A stretch of DNA of 64,000 nucleotides, taken from Myroides odoratus DSM 2801. Lineage in GTDB: Bacteria > Bacteroidota > Bacteroidia > Flavobacteriales > Flavobacteriaceae. Each line of letters starts with the position of its first letter. Positions within the stretch are counted from its first letter, which is position 1. A program made the position numbers and the translations under genes. This document shows, one piece after another, positions 1 to 8,388 of the stretch. The stretch spans positions 1,827,882 through 1,891,881 of the forward strand of contig NZ_CM001437.1 in the NCBI RefSeq assembly GCF_000243275.1. Reading direction: 5' to 3'. The notes under the pieces were generated by a model. That model worked only from the letters and a program-made list of their open reading frames with translations, was not told the DNA's origin and made no database searches.

Positions 1-161
1 TTTCACCACTTCCAAACTTTACGCAACCTTTTTTAAAAGTATTTTCAATAATTATCGCAACTCCCTATTATCATACACGTTACAACTCAAAGTTTTTTTT
101 GACTTTTTCATGGATTAGGATCTTGTGAAAGTGCGATGTTGCTTTTTTTTGCTTTTTTGCC

Positions 162-632
162 TTTTTGCAAGGGGCTTTTTTGAGGGATGCATCAAGCAAA
201 AGGAGGTTTTCTTTTGAAAAAAGTGTTTCGAGCATGGAGGCACATGGCCATATGCTCCTACCTATATATAGAGGTAAACGCTTTTTTGTGTTTTTGCAAG
301 GAGCGTTTTTGAAAAATGAATCTAATAAAAGAAGAATATCTTTTGAAAAGGACGTTTCGAGCATGGAGCACATTGCCATGTGCCCGTACGGGCGAGGAAA
401 GATTTTGTGGTTTTGATGCTCTCCTTATATATAGGTAGGGGCACATGGCCATGTGCCCTCTCTAAAAAGAAAAAATATTCTTCAAAAAGATGCTTCGAGC
501 ATGGAGCACATTGCCATGTGCCCGTACGGGCGGGGAAAGATATTTTTATTTTTTGATGCTCTCCTTATATATATAGGTAGGGACACATGGTCATGTGCCC
601 TCTCTAAAAAAGAAAAAGTATTGTTCAAAAAA
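162..632. repeat. Imperfect tandem palindrome-rich repeats (about 3 copies)
   Basis: The segment contains three related units. A shared core beginning CGAGCATGGAG starts near 229, 358 and 496, giving periods of about 129 and 138 bp. Each unit carries self-complementary pieces: GCACATGGCCATGTGC (perfect palindrome near 441-456), near-palindromic GCACATTGCCATGTGC (368, 506) and CCCGTACGGG (384, 520). GATGCTCTCC near 416 and 555 is partly complementary to the GAGCATGGAG core, so each unit could fold into a long hairpin. Short ORFs cross the repeats, but both periods are multiples of three, which explains their repetitive translations; I do not call them genes. No transposase is visible. It could be a degenerate non-autonomous element or a BIME-like intergenic repeat. 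Confidence 0.75.
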
Positions 633-641
633 TAAAAGCAT

Positions 642-670
642 AAAAAAAGGAGAGCCGCGCTCTCCTTTTT
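642..670 (-). terminator. Terminator after the DUF6029 gene
   Basis: GGAGAGC and GCTCTCC pair around a CGC loop, flanked by A and T runs on both sides. It lies about 40 bases beyond the stop of the leftward gene at 710 and could work in both directions. Confidence 0.8.
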
Positions 671-709
671 ATACAAAAAACAAAATAATAATTCTAAAAC
701 TCTAAAATC

Positions 710-2362
710 TTAAAATGATGTTGTGATTCCTACTGTTAATCCTGCTGCTTCTGTTACATAACGACAAACTCCACCTACACACAATAATCCCCCTCGTTGT
801 CTTCCGTAGCTCGTTGAAACACGCGTTGTTCCTTTTGTATAGCTGATACCTGCATTATAGTAATGAATTTTCTTTTCTTTATCATCATTACCATAATTAT
901 ACATATCATTAACAAACACAGCCCAATTAGCATTATAAGCAAACTCTAACGTACCAGCTAACCAGTTCTTTTTATCTTTATCTGCCCACATATGTTGTGC
1001 CTCTAATCGTATAGACTTATTATCTAAAAACTGATACGTTGTTTCAGCACTTACAATCTGAGCTTTAACATCCTCAAATTTACCTTCTAATGCAACAGCA
1101 TTATAATATTGATCTAAATACATAAAAATCGAAGACCAATCACTAGACCAGCGTTTTCTAACTTCAAATCCTAAGTCTCGATAATTTTTTTGTCCAAAAG
1201 ACAAAAATTCTGAAGACAATTCCTTGTCTACAATATCATATTCTGTTTTCAACCCTGCCCAATAAGAACCATTAATTACAAGATTAGTACCATATTTACC
1301 ACCTAATGTACTTCCTTTAGGAAATTCATAATAAAAATCAAACTGTCCACCAATCTCTCCCGCCTTTTGACCTAATAAATCAACTGCCGTTTGCGCCTGA
1401 TAAACATAAATATTCTGTAGCGAATAATCGTATTGTTTTACTAAAGCAGGTAGATAATTTAACACTCCTTGGTGATAGTCATTTTTAGTAAACTGTCTTT
1501 CAGAATAAAAAGACATATTCTCCATTCTTCTGAAGTTAAAATCGAAAGATAGTCCTTTCTGAGCATATCCTAAATTAACTAGCCATGCATTACTATCCAA
1601 TTTCATGTTTTTATTGATACTTATTGCAGTAGCATAATAATCTTTATCTCTAAGTACATATTCAGATCCTAAATAAAATCCTCCTTGACGGTAATCAAAT
1701 CTAAAAGAATACCCAGAGGTAAAATTATCTAATCCTTTATTTAAATCATCCGATTCTAATGATCGCCCTAAATAACTAAGGCCAACACTTAAATCTAAAT
1801 TCTCGGCATTAACAACTTGTCCAACATCCACATTCAAATCCCCTCCGAAAACAAAAGATTTAGACAAATCAAAACCCATAATTGTTCTCTGCTTTCCTCC
1901 TAGCACTGTAATCTCACCCCAAGAACCGATTGAATACTTAGCATTTAGTCCAAACATAGCGTTATTAATTCCCAGCTGTCTATCTTCCCACGCTCTAAAA
2001 AGCAAGCCGCTTCCAAATTGATCATAGAAATGTCCAGCAGTAACATCTAAGCCCTTTTCTACATTATTATACCTTGCATAAATAGTTCCAATATCAAAAT
2101 TTTTAAACTCTGGATTATAATTTAAAATAGGATTTGGTGCATAGCTTTCCAATTGGGTTCCAAACGACCAATTTTTATAATCATAATCCACCTTTAAGTA
2201 AGAATTTGCTCGGAAACGATCTTTTTCAGCTTCTACTGGGTCTAATTTGATTTTTTTATCATCTACATACCATTGTGAATTATTTTCTAAACCGACTCTA
2301 ATCTGAGCATGTGCATTTACCAAACTAAAAAAAACACCAACTGCTAATAATACTCTTTTCAT
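710..2362 (-). CDS. DUF6029 family outer-membrane beta-barrel protein
   Basis: This 550-residue protein starts with a signal peptide (about residues 1-19, ending AHAQ). The rest consists of alternating aromatic and hydrophobic beta-strands rich in Tyr, Phe and Gly, ending in a C-terminal Phe, as expected for an outer-membrane barrel. I recognise it as the Bacteroidota DUF6029 family; no biochemical role is known to me. Two cysteines near the C-terminus (LLCVGGVCRY) are unusual for a barrel and fit its coupling to the thioredoxin-like gene, whose stop is 3 bases upstream of this start. The two genes must form one operon. A strong hairpin follows. The family assignment is from memory of the pattern, so the function stays open. 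Confidence 0.78.
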   Translation of the reverse strand: MKRVLLAVGVFFSLVNAHAQIRVGLENNSQWYVDDKKIKLDPVEAEKDRFRANSYLKVDYDYKNWSFGTQLESYAPNPILNYNPEFKNFDIGTIYARYNNVEKGLDVTAGHFYDQFGSGLLFRAWEDRQLGINNAMFGLNAKYSIGSWGEITVLGGKQRTIMGFDLSKSFVFGGDLNVDVGQVVNAENLDLSVGLSYLGRSLESDDLNKGLDNFTSGYSFRFDYRQGGFYLGSEYVLRDKDYYATAISINKNMKLDSNAWLVNLGYAQKGLSFDFNFRRMENMSFYSERQFTKNDYHQGVLNYLPALVKQYDYSLQNIYVYQAQTAVDLLGQKAGEIGGQFDFYYEFPKGSTLGGKYGTNLVINGSYWAGLKTEYDIVDKELSSEFLSFGQKNYRDLGFEVRKRWSSDWSSIFMYLDQYYNAVALEGKFEDVKAQIVSAETTYQFLDNKSIRLEAQHMWADKDKKNWLAGTLEFAYNANWAVFVNDMYNYGNDDKEKKIHYYNAGISYTKGTTRVSTSYGRQRGGLLCVGGVCRYVTEAAGLTVGITTSF

Positions 2363-2365
2363 ATT

Positions 2366-2854
2366 TTAATTGTTTAGCGCTGCTTTTACCTGTTTATATA
2401 ATTCTTTTTCAATTCCCGGGGTATAACTCGTGTGTTTGTATACAATTTTTCCTTTATATACAACAGCAGTAAAAGGCACATTTGTCACATTCATCGCACG
2501 TTTCAATTCGTGATTTTGATCTAGTAACACTTGATAATCCCATCCTTTTCCATTTACTAATGGCTTTACTCTCTTTACTGATTTAGCATCATCAATAGAA
2601 ACAGCAACTAACTTTACTCCTGTTTCCTTTTGCCAAGTCGCATATTCATCATTAATAGCTCCTAATTCCTTTAAACAAGGTCCGCACCAAGTAGCCCAAA
2701 AACTTAAAATCACAGGTTTCTCTTCCTTAGCTAAATCACTAATATTAAATGCTTTCCCATCCATATCCTTCAATACAACTGAAGGTAAAGTCGTTTGTTG
2801 TGCACTGATAGACAAAGAGGAAACTAACAGCAGTAATACTAAAAAAACTCTCAT
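2366..2854 (-). CDS. TlpA-family thiol-disulfide oxidoreductase
   Basis: This 162-residue secreted thioredoxin-fold protein has a signal peptide at about residues 1-18 and the active site WCGPC (Cys57, Cys60) after the typical FWATW strand. The cis-proline segment NVPFTA lies near residue 130. TlpA/ResA-type proteins usually reduce disulfides in the periplasm, for example in cytochrome c maturation or envelope protein repair. Its partner here is probably not a cytochrome gene: it is followed 3 bases later by a DUF6029 barrel and is divergent from an Omp28-like lipoprotein that also has a CxxC. This suggests a local outer-membrane redox role, which is inference. Confidence 0.88.
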   Translation of the reverse strand: MRVFLVLLLLVSSLSISAQQTTLPSVVLKDMDGKAFNISDLAKEEKPVILSFWATWCGPCLKELGAINDEYATWQKETGVKLVAVSIDDAKSVKRVKPLVNGKGWDYQVLLDQNHELKRAMNVTNVPFTAVVYKGKIVYKHTSYTPGIEKELYKQVKAALNN

Positions 2855-2979
2855 AAAAAAATACTTACTTTAAATTAAAAAGTAAATATATACAAAAAAA
2901 CAAACTGTTAACTTTTTATTATGTTTTTTTTATTTGTAATATTGTATATAATTTAACCATTAATTAACAACAAATCAAC

Positions 2980-3966
2980 ATGAGAAAAAAAATCTTACAA
3001 TCCGCAATTTTAATACTCACTATGGCATTCATGGTAGGATGTTCAAGTGATGACAGTAGCTCTACTGGTGGCGGAAACCCTGATGGCGGAAATCCTGATG
3101 GTGGAAACCCAGGGGGAGAAAATCCAGGGGGAGAAAATCCAGGGGGAGAGAATCCAGGAGAAACAGGTACTACTTACTATATGAAAAAAGTAATTTTAGA
3201 AGATTACACTTCTATAGGTTGTGTTGCTTGTCCTATCGGTTCTTTCATTATTGAAGGAATTAATGAAAGTGAATATAAAGATCATATTATTCCAGTTTCA
3301 GTACATGATCATTTTCAAAGTACACAAGACCCATTTAAAATTTCTGCTGTAGACACTTATGCTAGACATATGCGTGTACAATATTTACCAAGTTTATACT
3401 GGAACAGGGTAAGTACGCGTTGGGACTATCCTGAAGATTTACTTGCTGGTAGAAGAGAGGGGAATGATATTATTTACTTTTTTGATCATAATGTATTTAA
3501 AGATTACATCAACCAAAGCAATCATTTAAAAAACAATTCTACAATAGGAATTAAGATTGCTTCAACATTAGCTCAAAGTTCTGGAGAAGTATCATTAAAT
3601 ATTAAGGTAGGAAAAGACGATAACAAGAATTTAAAATACCTTGTTTATGTACTTGAAGATGGTTTAATTAATAAACAAGCAAATGGTACGCCATTATATG
3701 GTAATACTTCAGGAACTCCAAGATGGGAAAATAACTTCAATCATGACAATGTATTAAGAGCAACAAACGACATTTTAGGAACTACAATTACAGCTTCAGA
3801 TTTTTCCGAAACTAATGAATTCTCTAAAACTGTATCGTTAAATTATACAGCTAAAAACACGGCTAATTTAAAAGTAGTTGTAGCTGTACTAAACGACAAT
3901 GGTATTGTACAAAATGCACAAATAGCGAAAGCAAATACAACACAAGACTACCAAATAGTGGAATAA
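2980..3966 (+). CDS. Omp28-like thioredoxin-fold lipoprotein
   Basis: The 328-residue protein has a lipoprotein signal with Cys21 (MVGCSSDD); the following S-S-D-D resembles the Flavobacterium surface-export signal. Residues 31-62 are a Gly/Asn/Pro-rich linker of five-residue repeats. From about residue 66 the sequence matches the Omp28-related family (LEDYTSIGCVACP), a thioredoxin-like domain with Cys81-x-x-Cys84. The family was first described as an immunogenic outer-membrane protein of Porphyromonas; its biochemical role is not settled. It is divergent from the tlpA/DUF6029 pair and has its own terminator. Confidence 0.85.
   Translation: MRKKILQSAILILTMAFMVGCSSDDSSSTGGGNPDGGNPDGGNPGGENPGGENPGGENPGETGTTYYMKKVILEDYTSIGCVACPIGSFIIEGINESEYKDHIIPVSVHDHFQSTQDPFKISAVDTYARHMRVQYLPSLYWNRVSTRWDYPEDLLAGRREGNDIIYFFDHNVFKDYINQSNHLKNNSTIGIKIASTLAQSSGEVSLNIKVGKDDNKNLKYLVYVLEDGLINKQANGTPLYGNTSGTPRWENNFNHDNVLRATNDILGTTITASDFSETNEFSKTVSLNYTAKNTANLKVVVAVLNDNGIVQNAQIAKANTTQDYQIVE
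3073..3162 (+). repeat. 15-bp coding tandem repeat in the Omp28-like gene
   Basis: About six consecutive 15-bp units encode NPDGG twice, then NPGGE-type repeats. Two neighbouring units (GAAAATCCAGGGGGA) are identical. Copy-number changes would keep the frame and alter the length of the linker between the lipid anchor and the folded domain. Confidence 0.85.
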
Positions 3967-3982
3967 ATCGCTTACTTATATA

Positions 3983-4015
3983 AAAAAACCTATACATTGA
4001 AGTATAGGTTTTTTT
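3983..4015 (+). terminator. Terminator after the Omp28-like gene
   Basis: A 13-base A/T-rich stem with core CCTATAC/GTATAGG, a 6-base loop and a T run, 17 bases after the stop codon. Confidence 0.85.
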
Positions 4016-4033
4016 ATGTCTTATTGTAAAAAC

Positions 4034-4068
4034 AAAAAAGCCTGACAATTACTTGTCAGGCTTTTTTT
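4034..4068 (-). terminator. Terminator after tRNA-Asn
   Basis: The stem GCCTGACAA/TTGTCAGGC with loop TTAC has A and T runs on either side. It sits immediately downstream of the leftward tRNA and also faces the end of the Omp28-like transcript. Confidence 0.8.
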
Positions 4069-4069
4069 G

Positions 4070-4143
4070 CTCCCCCTCTTGGGCTCGAACCAAGGACCCT
4101 CTGATTAACAGTCAGATGCTCTAACCAACTGAGCTAAGGAGGA
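4070..4143 (-). tRNA. tRNA-Asn (anticodon GTT)
   Basis: The minus strand folds as a complete 74-base cloverleaf. The acceptor arms are TCCTCCT and AGGGGGA with one T-G pair. The D-arm region reads AGCTCAGTTGGTTAGAGC, the anticodon arm CTGACTGTTAATCAG holds GTT, and the T-loop contains GGTTCGAGCC. The 3' CCA is not encoded; the discriminator base is G. Confidence 0.95.
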
Positions 4144-4219
4144 AGGTATCTTACCTTAAATGCAGTGCAAATATAACATCATTTTTTATTTTTGCAAATA
4201 CATTCGCTTTATTTTTTAT

Positions 4220-5572
4220 TTACTTGAATATCGCTTTGTAAATATCATTTCCATTTGCAAACAACAGCAACCCTATAAGTATAAAGAAACCAACCATTTG
4301 TGCATTTTCCAGGAACTTATCACTTGGCTTTCTTCCTGTAATCATTTCATATAACAAGAACATTACATGTCCTCCATCTAAAGCTGGAATCGGCAATAAG
4401 TTCATTACTCCTAACATGATAGATAAAAGCGCCGTAATATTCCAGAAATACTCCCAACTCCAAACAGAAGGAAAGATATCATAGATTGCTTTGAATCCAC
4501 CTACTCCTTTATAAGCTCCTGTTTCTGGCTTAACAATTTTCTTTAATTGATCAAAGTAACCTCCTACTTTTTCAACCCCTTTTCCTATTCCTACTGTGAT
4601 AGATTCTCCTAATGAATATTTTACCTGACTAATGGTATATAACCCCATTTTTTCAATGGTATCAATGGACAAAACTGGTGCAAAGAAAAGATTTAATTTT
4701 CCGTCTTGATCAACTTGTATATCAACCGTCATTTCTTTTCCATCTCTTTCGATTACAGCTGGTACAATCTTGCCTTTATTTTCTGCTAATACAGCTTGCA
4801 CTTCATCTACAAAAGGTGTATTCACACCAGCAATGCTTTTGATTTGATCTTTCACTTGCAATGCTTTTGCGTTTGTTTGATCTCCTTCTTCATTAAAGGC
4901 CACCACGACAAAAGGAACACGTAAAGAAATTAATCCTCCAGCCTTATTTCCTTCGCTTATTTGTCCAAGTAAATTGACTGGTAAATCAATATTTTCTTTT
5001 ACTCCTTTGCGTTCAACTTCTACTTGATGTCCCATCATAATAGCGTATCCAACATCATTAAATCGCTCAATTTCCTTTCCATCTACAGCAACAATTTTAT
5101 CTCCTGTTTTTAATCCTGCTTCTTGTAAGATAGGCGATTGTACCCAAACTCCGTGATCCATATCCTTATTTGAAATATACAGATCACCATACGCATAAGT
5201 CATTCCGATATAGATAACAAAAGCTAAAATGAAATTCACTGTAACTCCACCTAACATAATGATTAAACGTTGCCAAGCGGGTTTTGAACGAAACTCCCAA
5301 GGTTGTGGCTCACTTTTCAATTGCTCCGTATCCATACTCTCATCCACCATTCCTGATATTTTCACGTATCCCCCTAAAGGCAACCATCCAATACCATAAA
5401 CGGTATCACCAATTTTCTTTTTGAACAAAGAAAATTTCACATCAAAGAATAGGTAGAATTTTTCTACGCGAGTTTTAAATAATTTAGCCGGAATAAAATG
5501 TCCTAACTCGTGTAAAATAATCAAGAAGGATAAGCTCAATAAGAATTGAGAAAGTTTAATCAATATTTCCAT
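4220..5572 (-). CDS. rseP: RIP metalloprotease RseP (site-2 protease)
   Basis: This 450-residue intramembrane zinc protease has HELGH at residues 21-25 in the first membrane helix and the second zinc-ligand motif (NLLPIPALDGGH, residues 391-402, Asp399) in a late helix. Between them is a periplasmic region with PDZ-like segments (for example GLKTGDKIVAVDGKEI). Family members cleave anti-sigma factors and remnant signal peptides within the membrane. The -7 box at 5606 supports the chosen start. It is convergent to the tRNA-Asn gene and divergent from serS. Confidence 0.95.
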   Translation of the reverse strand: MEILIKLSQFLLSLSFLIILHELGHFIPAKLFKTRVEKFYLFFDVKFSLFKKKIGDTVYGIGWLPLGGYVKISGMVDESMDTEQLKSEPQPWEFRSKPAWQRLIIMLGGVTVNFILAFVIYIGMTYAYGDLYISNKDMDHGVWVQSPILQEAGLKTGDKIVAVDGKEIERFNDVGYAIMMGHQVEVERKGVKENIDLPVNLLGQISEGNKAGGLISLRVPFVVVAFNEEGDQTNAKALQVKDQIKSIAGVNTPFVDEVQAVLAENKGKIVPAVIERDGKEMTVDIQVDQDGKLNLFFAPVLSIDTIEKMGLYTISQVKYSLGESITVGIGKGVEKVGGYFDQLKKIVKPETGAYKGVGGFKAIYDIFPSVWSWEYFWNITALLSIMLGVMNLLPIPALDGGHVMFLLYEMITGRKPSDKFLENAQMVGFFILIGLLLFANGNDIYKAIFK

Positions 5573-5605
5573 TGTACTAATTTCGTTTCAAATCTGAATA
5601 ATAAG

Positions 5606-5613
5606 CAAAAATA
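5606..5613 (-). promoter_or_regulatory. Bacteroidota -7 box for rseP
   Basis: The minus strand reads TATTTTTG, matching TAnnTTTG, 34 bases upstream of the rseP start. Confidence 0.6.
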
Positions 5614-5816
5614 AAATTTTAGTTTAACTAACCGCCATTTTTTTATTAAACTATTCTTTTTTAAGCCGTCGCTTCTCTTTTTAATCTTCTTTTAGTAGTT
5701 TCATCTCACTGTTTATCTTACATACAGCTTACATTCAGCTGTTACTTATTCTAAATGTTTACTAGGAGATTTACAGCATACCCTTGTTAAACGTTGTTTT
5801 TCTATTCCTTTTAGAT

Positions 5817-5845
5817 CTTTTCATTCTAAGAATTAGGATGAAAAG
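5817..5845. promoter_or_regulatory. Inverted repeat of unknown role
   Basis: CTTTTCATTCTAA and TTAGGATGAAAAG pair over 13 positions, including one T-G pair, around a 3-base loop. It lies about 34 bases upstream of the serS -7 box. It could be an operator, or a hairpin on transcripts entering the region; there is no clean T run. Confidence 0.5.
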
Positions 5846-5878
5846 CAACAAAAAGGCAAATAATAAAAAAGTATTTTC

Positions 5879-5886
5879 TAACTTTG
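5879..5886 (+). promoter_or_regulatory. Bacteroidota -7 box for serS
   Basis: TAACTTTG matches TAnnTTTG 24 bases upstream of the serS start codon. Confidence 0.65.
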
Positions 5887-5910
5887 TTATCTTAAACCAT
5901 TATTTATAAT

Positions 5911-7182
5911 ATGTTACAGATAGCTTTTATTAGAGAGAATCAAGAACAAGTGATTAAGGGCTTGGCGAAAAGAAATCTTGATGTTACGGAAGTGCTAAAC
6001 GAAGTGCTTGCTTTGGATGAAAAAAGAAGAGCAACACAAGTTGAATTAGACAATGTCTTAGCAGAATCCAACAAGCTATCCAAAAGTATTGGCGAGTTAA
6101 TGAAGAGTGGAGAAAAAGCTAAAGCAGAACTCATCAAAGAAAAGACATCTAATTTACGTGAGCAAAGCAAGGAATTAACAGAACAGTTAAACCAAGTTTC
6201 TGCAGCGCTTACAGATTTATTGTATACACTTCCAAATGTACCAACAGCTATTGTTCCTGCAGGAAAAGATGCAGATGACAACATTACAGTACATCAACAT
6301 GGAGAAATCCCAACGTTACATGAAGGCGCATTACCTCATTGGGAATTAGCAAAAAAATACGATTTAATTGATTTTGAGTTAGGAAATAAAATCACAGGAG
6401 CTGGATTTCCAGTATATAAAGGTAAAGGAGCTCGTTTACAACGTGCTTTAATCTCTTACTTTTTAGATAAAAATACAGCAGCAGGTTATAAGGAATACCA
6501 AGTACCTCATGTAATCAATGAGGCTTCTGGATTTGGAACAGGACAACTACCAGACAAAGAAGGACAGATGTATCATATTGGTGTGGATGATTTATACTTA
6601 ATTCCAACTGCAGAGGTGCCTATTACGAATATGTTTAGAGATGTGCTTTTACAAGAGAGCGATTTTCCAATCCTTTGTACAGGTTATACACCTTGTTTCC
6701 GTAGAGAAGCAGGTTCATATGGTGCACACGTAAGAGGGTTAAACCGCTTACATCAATTTGACAAAGTAGAAATCGTGCGTATCGAGCATCCAGACAATTC
6801 ATACCAAGCGTTGGATGGCATGGTAGAACACGTACAAGAATTATTACACGAATTAAAATTACCATACAGAATCTTGAGATTATGTGGAGGAGATATGGGA
6901 TTCACTTCTGCATTAACGTATGACTTTGAAGTATTTTCAACGGCACAAGATAGATGGTTAGAGATTAGTTCCGTGTCTAACTTTGAAACGTTTCAAGCGA
7001 ATCGTTTGAAATTGCGTTTTAAAGATAAAAGCGGAAAAAGTCAATTGGCTCATACATTAAATGGTAGTTCATTAGCATTACCGCGTGTATTAGCAGGTAT
7101 TTTAGAGAATTATCAAACTCCTGAGGGCATTGTGATACCTGAGGTCTTAAGACCGTACACAGGATTTGATATTATTGATTAA
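5911..7182 (+). CDS. serS: Serine--tRNA ligase
   Basis: SerS charges tRNA-Ser with serine in the cytoplasm. The 423-residue length is normal. Residues 1-110 form the antiparallel coiled-coil arm that contacts the tRNA extra arm (charged heptad-like stretch at about 30-100). The class II catalytic core follows, with motif 2 (CFRREAGSYGAHVRGLNRLHQFDKVE written here as CFRREAGSY...RLHQFDKVE) and motif 3 (SSLALPRVLAGILENYQ). A -7 box lies 24 bases upstream and a clear terminator lies downstream, so it is a single-gene unit. Confidence 0.97.
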   Translation: MLQIAFIRENQEQVIKGLAKRNLDVTEVLNEVLALDEKRRATQVELDNVLAESNKLSKSIGELMKSGEKAKAELIKEKTSNLREQSKELTEQLNQVSAALTDLLYTLPNVPTAIVPAGKDADDNITVHQHGEIPTLHEGALPHWELAKKYDLIDFELGNKITGAGFPVYKGKGARLQRALISYFLDKNTAAGYKEYQVPHVINEASGFGTGQLPDKEGQMYHIGVDDLYLIPTAEVPITNMFRDVLLQESDFPILCTGYTPCFRREAGSYGAHVRGLNRLHQFDKVEIVRIEHPDNSYQALDGMVEHVQELLHELKLPYRILRLCGGDMGFTSALTYDFEVFSTAQDRWLEISSVSNFETFQANRLKLRFKDKSGKSQLAHTLNGSSLALPRVLAGILENYQTPEGIVIPEVLRPYTGFDIID

Positions 7183-7208
7183 TTTTACACGACGCGTATA
7201 AGTATATG

Positions 7209-7248
7209 AAAAGCACCAAATCCTAAAAAGACATTTGGTGCTTTTTTT
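7209..7248 (+). terminator. Terminator after serS
   Basis: AAGCACCAAAT and ATTTGGTGCTT form an 11-bp stem followed by seven T. It lies 26 bases after the serS stop, and its T run merges into the next promoter. Confidence 0.85.
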
Positions 7249-7255
7249 ATCTTTG
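7248..7255 (+). promoter_or_regulatory. Bacteroidota -7 box for the DUF4286-rsmA-mgtE operon
   Basis: TATCTTTG matches TAnnTTTG 21 bases before the start at 7277. Confidence 0.65.
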
Positions 7256-7276
7256 CATAACTCAAATTCAAACTAG

Positions 7277-7588
7277 ATGATTATTTACAATATCACGATA
7301 AACATTCACGAAAGTGTACACGATGAGTGGATGGCATGGACCAAAGAATTTTATATTCCTGGTATCTTAAACACAAAGAAATTTAATAAAGCTCGAATGG
7401 TAAAGGTTTTAGTAGACGAGGATATGGGCGGAATCACCTATTCCATTCAATTCGAAACAGCAAGTGCTGATCTATTACAACAATATTACAACGAAGAGCA
7501 TGATTTATTTGAAATGGAATCGCGCAAGAAGTTTGGCGATATGATGCTTACTTTTAAAACAGAATTAGAGCTTATAAGCGAATACTAA
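7277..7588 (+). CDS. DUF4286 family protein
   Basis: A 103-residue cytoplasmic protein with no signal peptide or membrane helix. The opening [18 protein letters not shown] and the later [16 protein letters not shown] match the DUF4286 family as I remember it; the function is unknown. The short alpha/beta pattern resembles a ferredoxin-like dimeric barrel fold, which is inference. The gene is 11 bases upstream of rsmA and shares its promoter, so it is probably co-expressed with 16S rRNA methylation. Confidence 0.8.
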   Translation: MIIYNITINIHESVHDEWMAWTKEFYIPGILNTKKFNKARMVKVLVDEDMGGITYSIQFETASADLLQQYYNEEHDLFEMESRKKFGDMMLTFKTELELISEY

Positions 7589-7599
7589 ACCGAGAATTA

Positions 7600-8388
7600 A
7601 TGGACAAAGTCAGAGCAAAAAAACACCTGGGACAGCACTTTTTAACGGATGAAAATGTTGCGAAGCGAATTGCCGATACGCTTACCTTAGAAGGGTATAA
7701 CAAGGTATTGGAGATTGGCCCTGGAATGGGTGTATTGACCAAATATATTTTGGAAAAACCCATCGAAACCTTTGTCGTAGAAATCGACACAGAGTCTGTG
7801 GATTACTTACACAAGCATTATCCCAAACTACATGGTCACATTTTTGCACAGGATTTCCTAAAATTCAACATTGTACAAGCTTTCAATCAAGAGCCTTTTA
7901 CTGTTATCGGAAACTTTCCGTACAACATTTCAAGTCAAATTGTATTTCGCGTTTTAGAACTTCGCGATTTTGTTCCAGAATTTTCAGGAATGTTCCAAAA
8001 AGAGGTAGCAGAACGCATCTGTGAAAAGAAAGGAAGTAAAACCTATGGTATTCTCTCTGTATTGACACAAGCCTTTTATGATACGGAATATTTATTTACC
8101 GTATCTGAACATGTGTTCAATCCTCCCCCCAAAGTAAAATCAGGAGTGATGCGCATGCGTAGAAAAGAAAATTACACCCTACCTTGCAATGAAAGACTAT
8201 TCTTTACTGTGGTAAAGACGGCTTTCAATCAACGTCGAAAAACCTTGAGAAATAGTTTAAAAAGTTTTGGTTTACCAGATGAAATTAGAGAAGAAGCTAT
8301 TTTCAACATGCGTCCAGAACAATTAGGTGTGGAAGAATTTATTGATCTTACAAAAAAAATAGAAATACATGGAGTTCAAAATCAGTGA
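7600..8388 (+). CDS. rsmA: 16S rRNA A1518/A1519 dimethyltransferase RsmA (KsgA)
   Basis: RsmA dimethylates two adjacent adenines in helix 45 of 16S rRNA using S-adenosylmethionine. The 262-residue length is typical. The N-terminal KKHLGQHFL signature is at residues 7-15, the SAM-binding loop VLEIGPGMG at 36-44, and the catalytic NFPY motif at 105-108 (N-[LF]-P-Y in the family). The C-terminal helical domain contains [12 protein letters not shown]. The end overlaps mgtE by 20 bases, so the two are translationally linked. Confidence 0.96.
   Translation: MDKVRAKKHLGQHFLTDENVAKRIADTLTLEGYNKVLEIGPGMGVLTKYILEKPIETFVVEIDTESVDYLHKHYPKLHGHIFAQDFLKFNIVQAFNQEPFTVIGNFPYNISSQIVFRVLELRDFVPEFSGMFQKEVAERICEKKGSKTYGILSVLTQAFYDTEYLFTVSEHVFNPPPKVKSGVMRMRRKENYTLPCNERLFFTVVKTAFNQRRKTLRNSLKSFGLPDEIREEAIFNMRPEQLGVEEFIDLTKKIEIHGVQNQ

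Larger units (their letters stand above)
5573..5910. other. Divergent intergenic region between rseP and serS
   Basis: These 338 bases contain the rseP -7 box (5606), the serS -7 box (5879), a 13-bp hairpin at 5817-5845 and a short direct repeat around 5718-5743 (CTTACATACAG / CTTACATTCAG). I see no coding ORF and no recognisable RNA gene. Confidence 0.6.

Noticed and set aside
80..676. Short ORFs on both strands across the repeat region (for example 165-416 and 453-635)
   Set aside because: Their repetitive translations follow from DNA repeats with periods divisible by three. They lack a promoter, a ribosome signal and any recognisable domain.
4160..4354. Rightward ORF between tRNA-Asn and rseP
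   Set aside because: It lies mostly inside the antisense of rseP with no domain and no supporting promoter.
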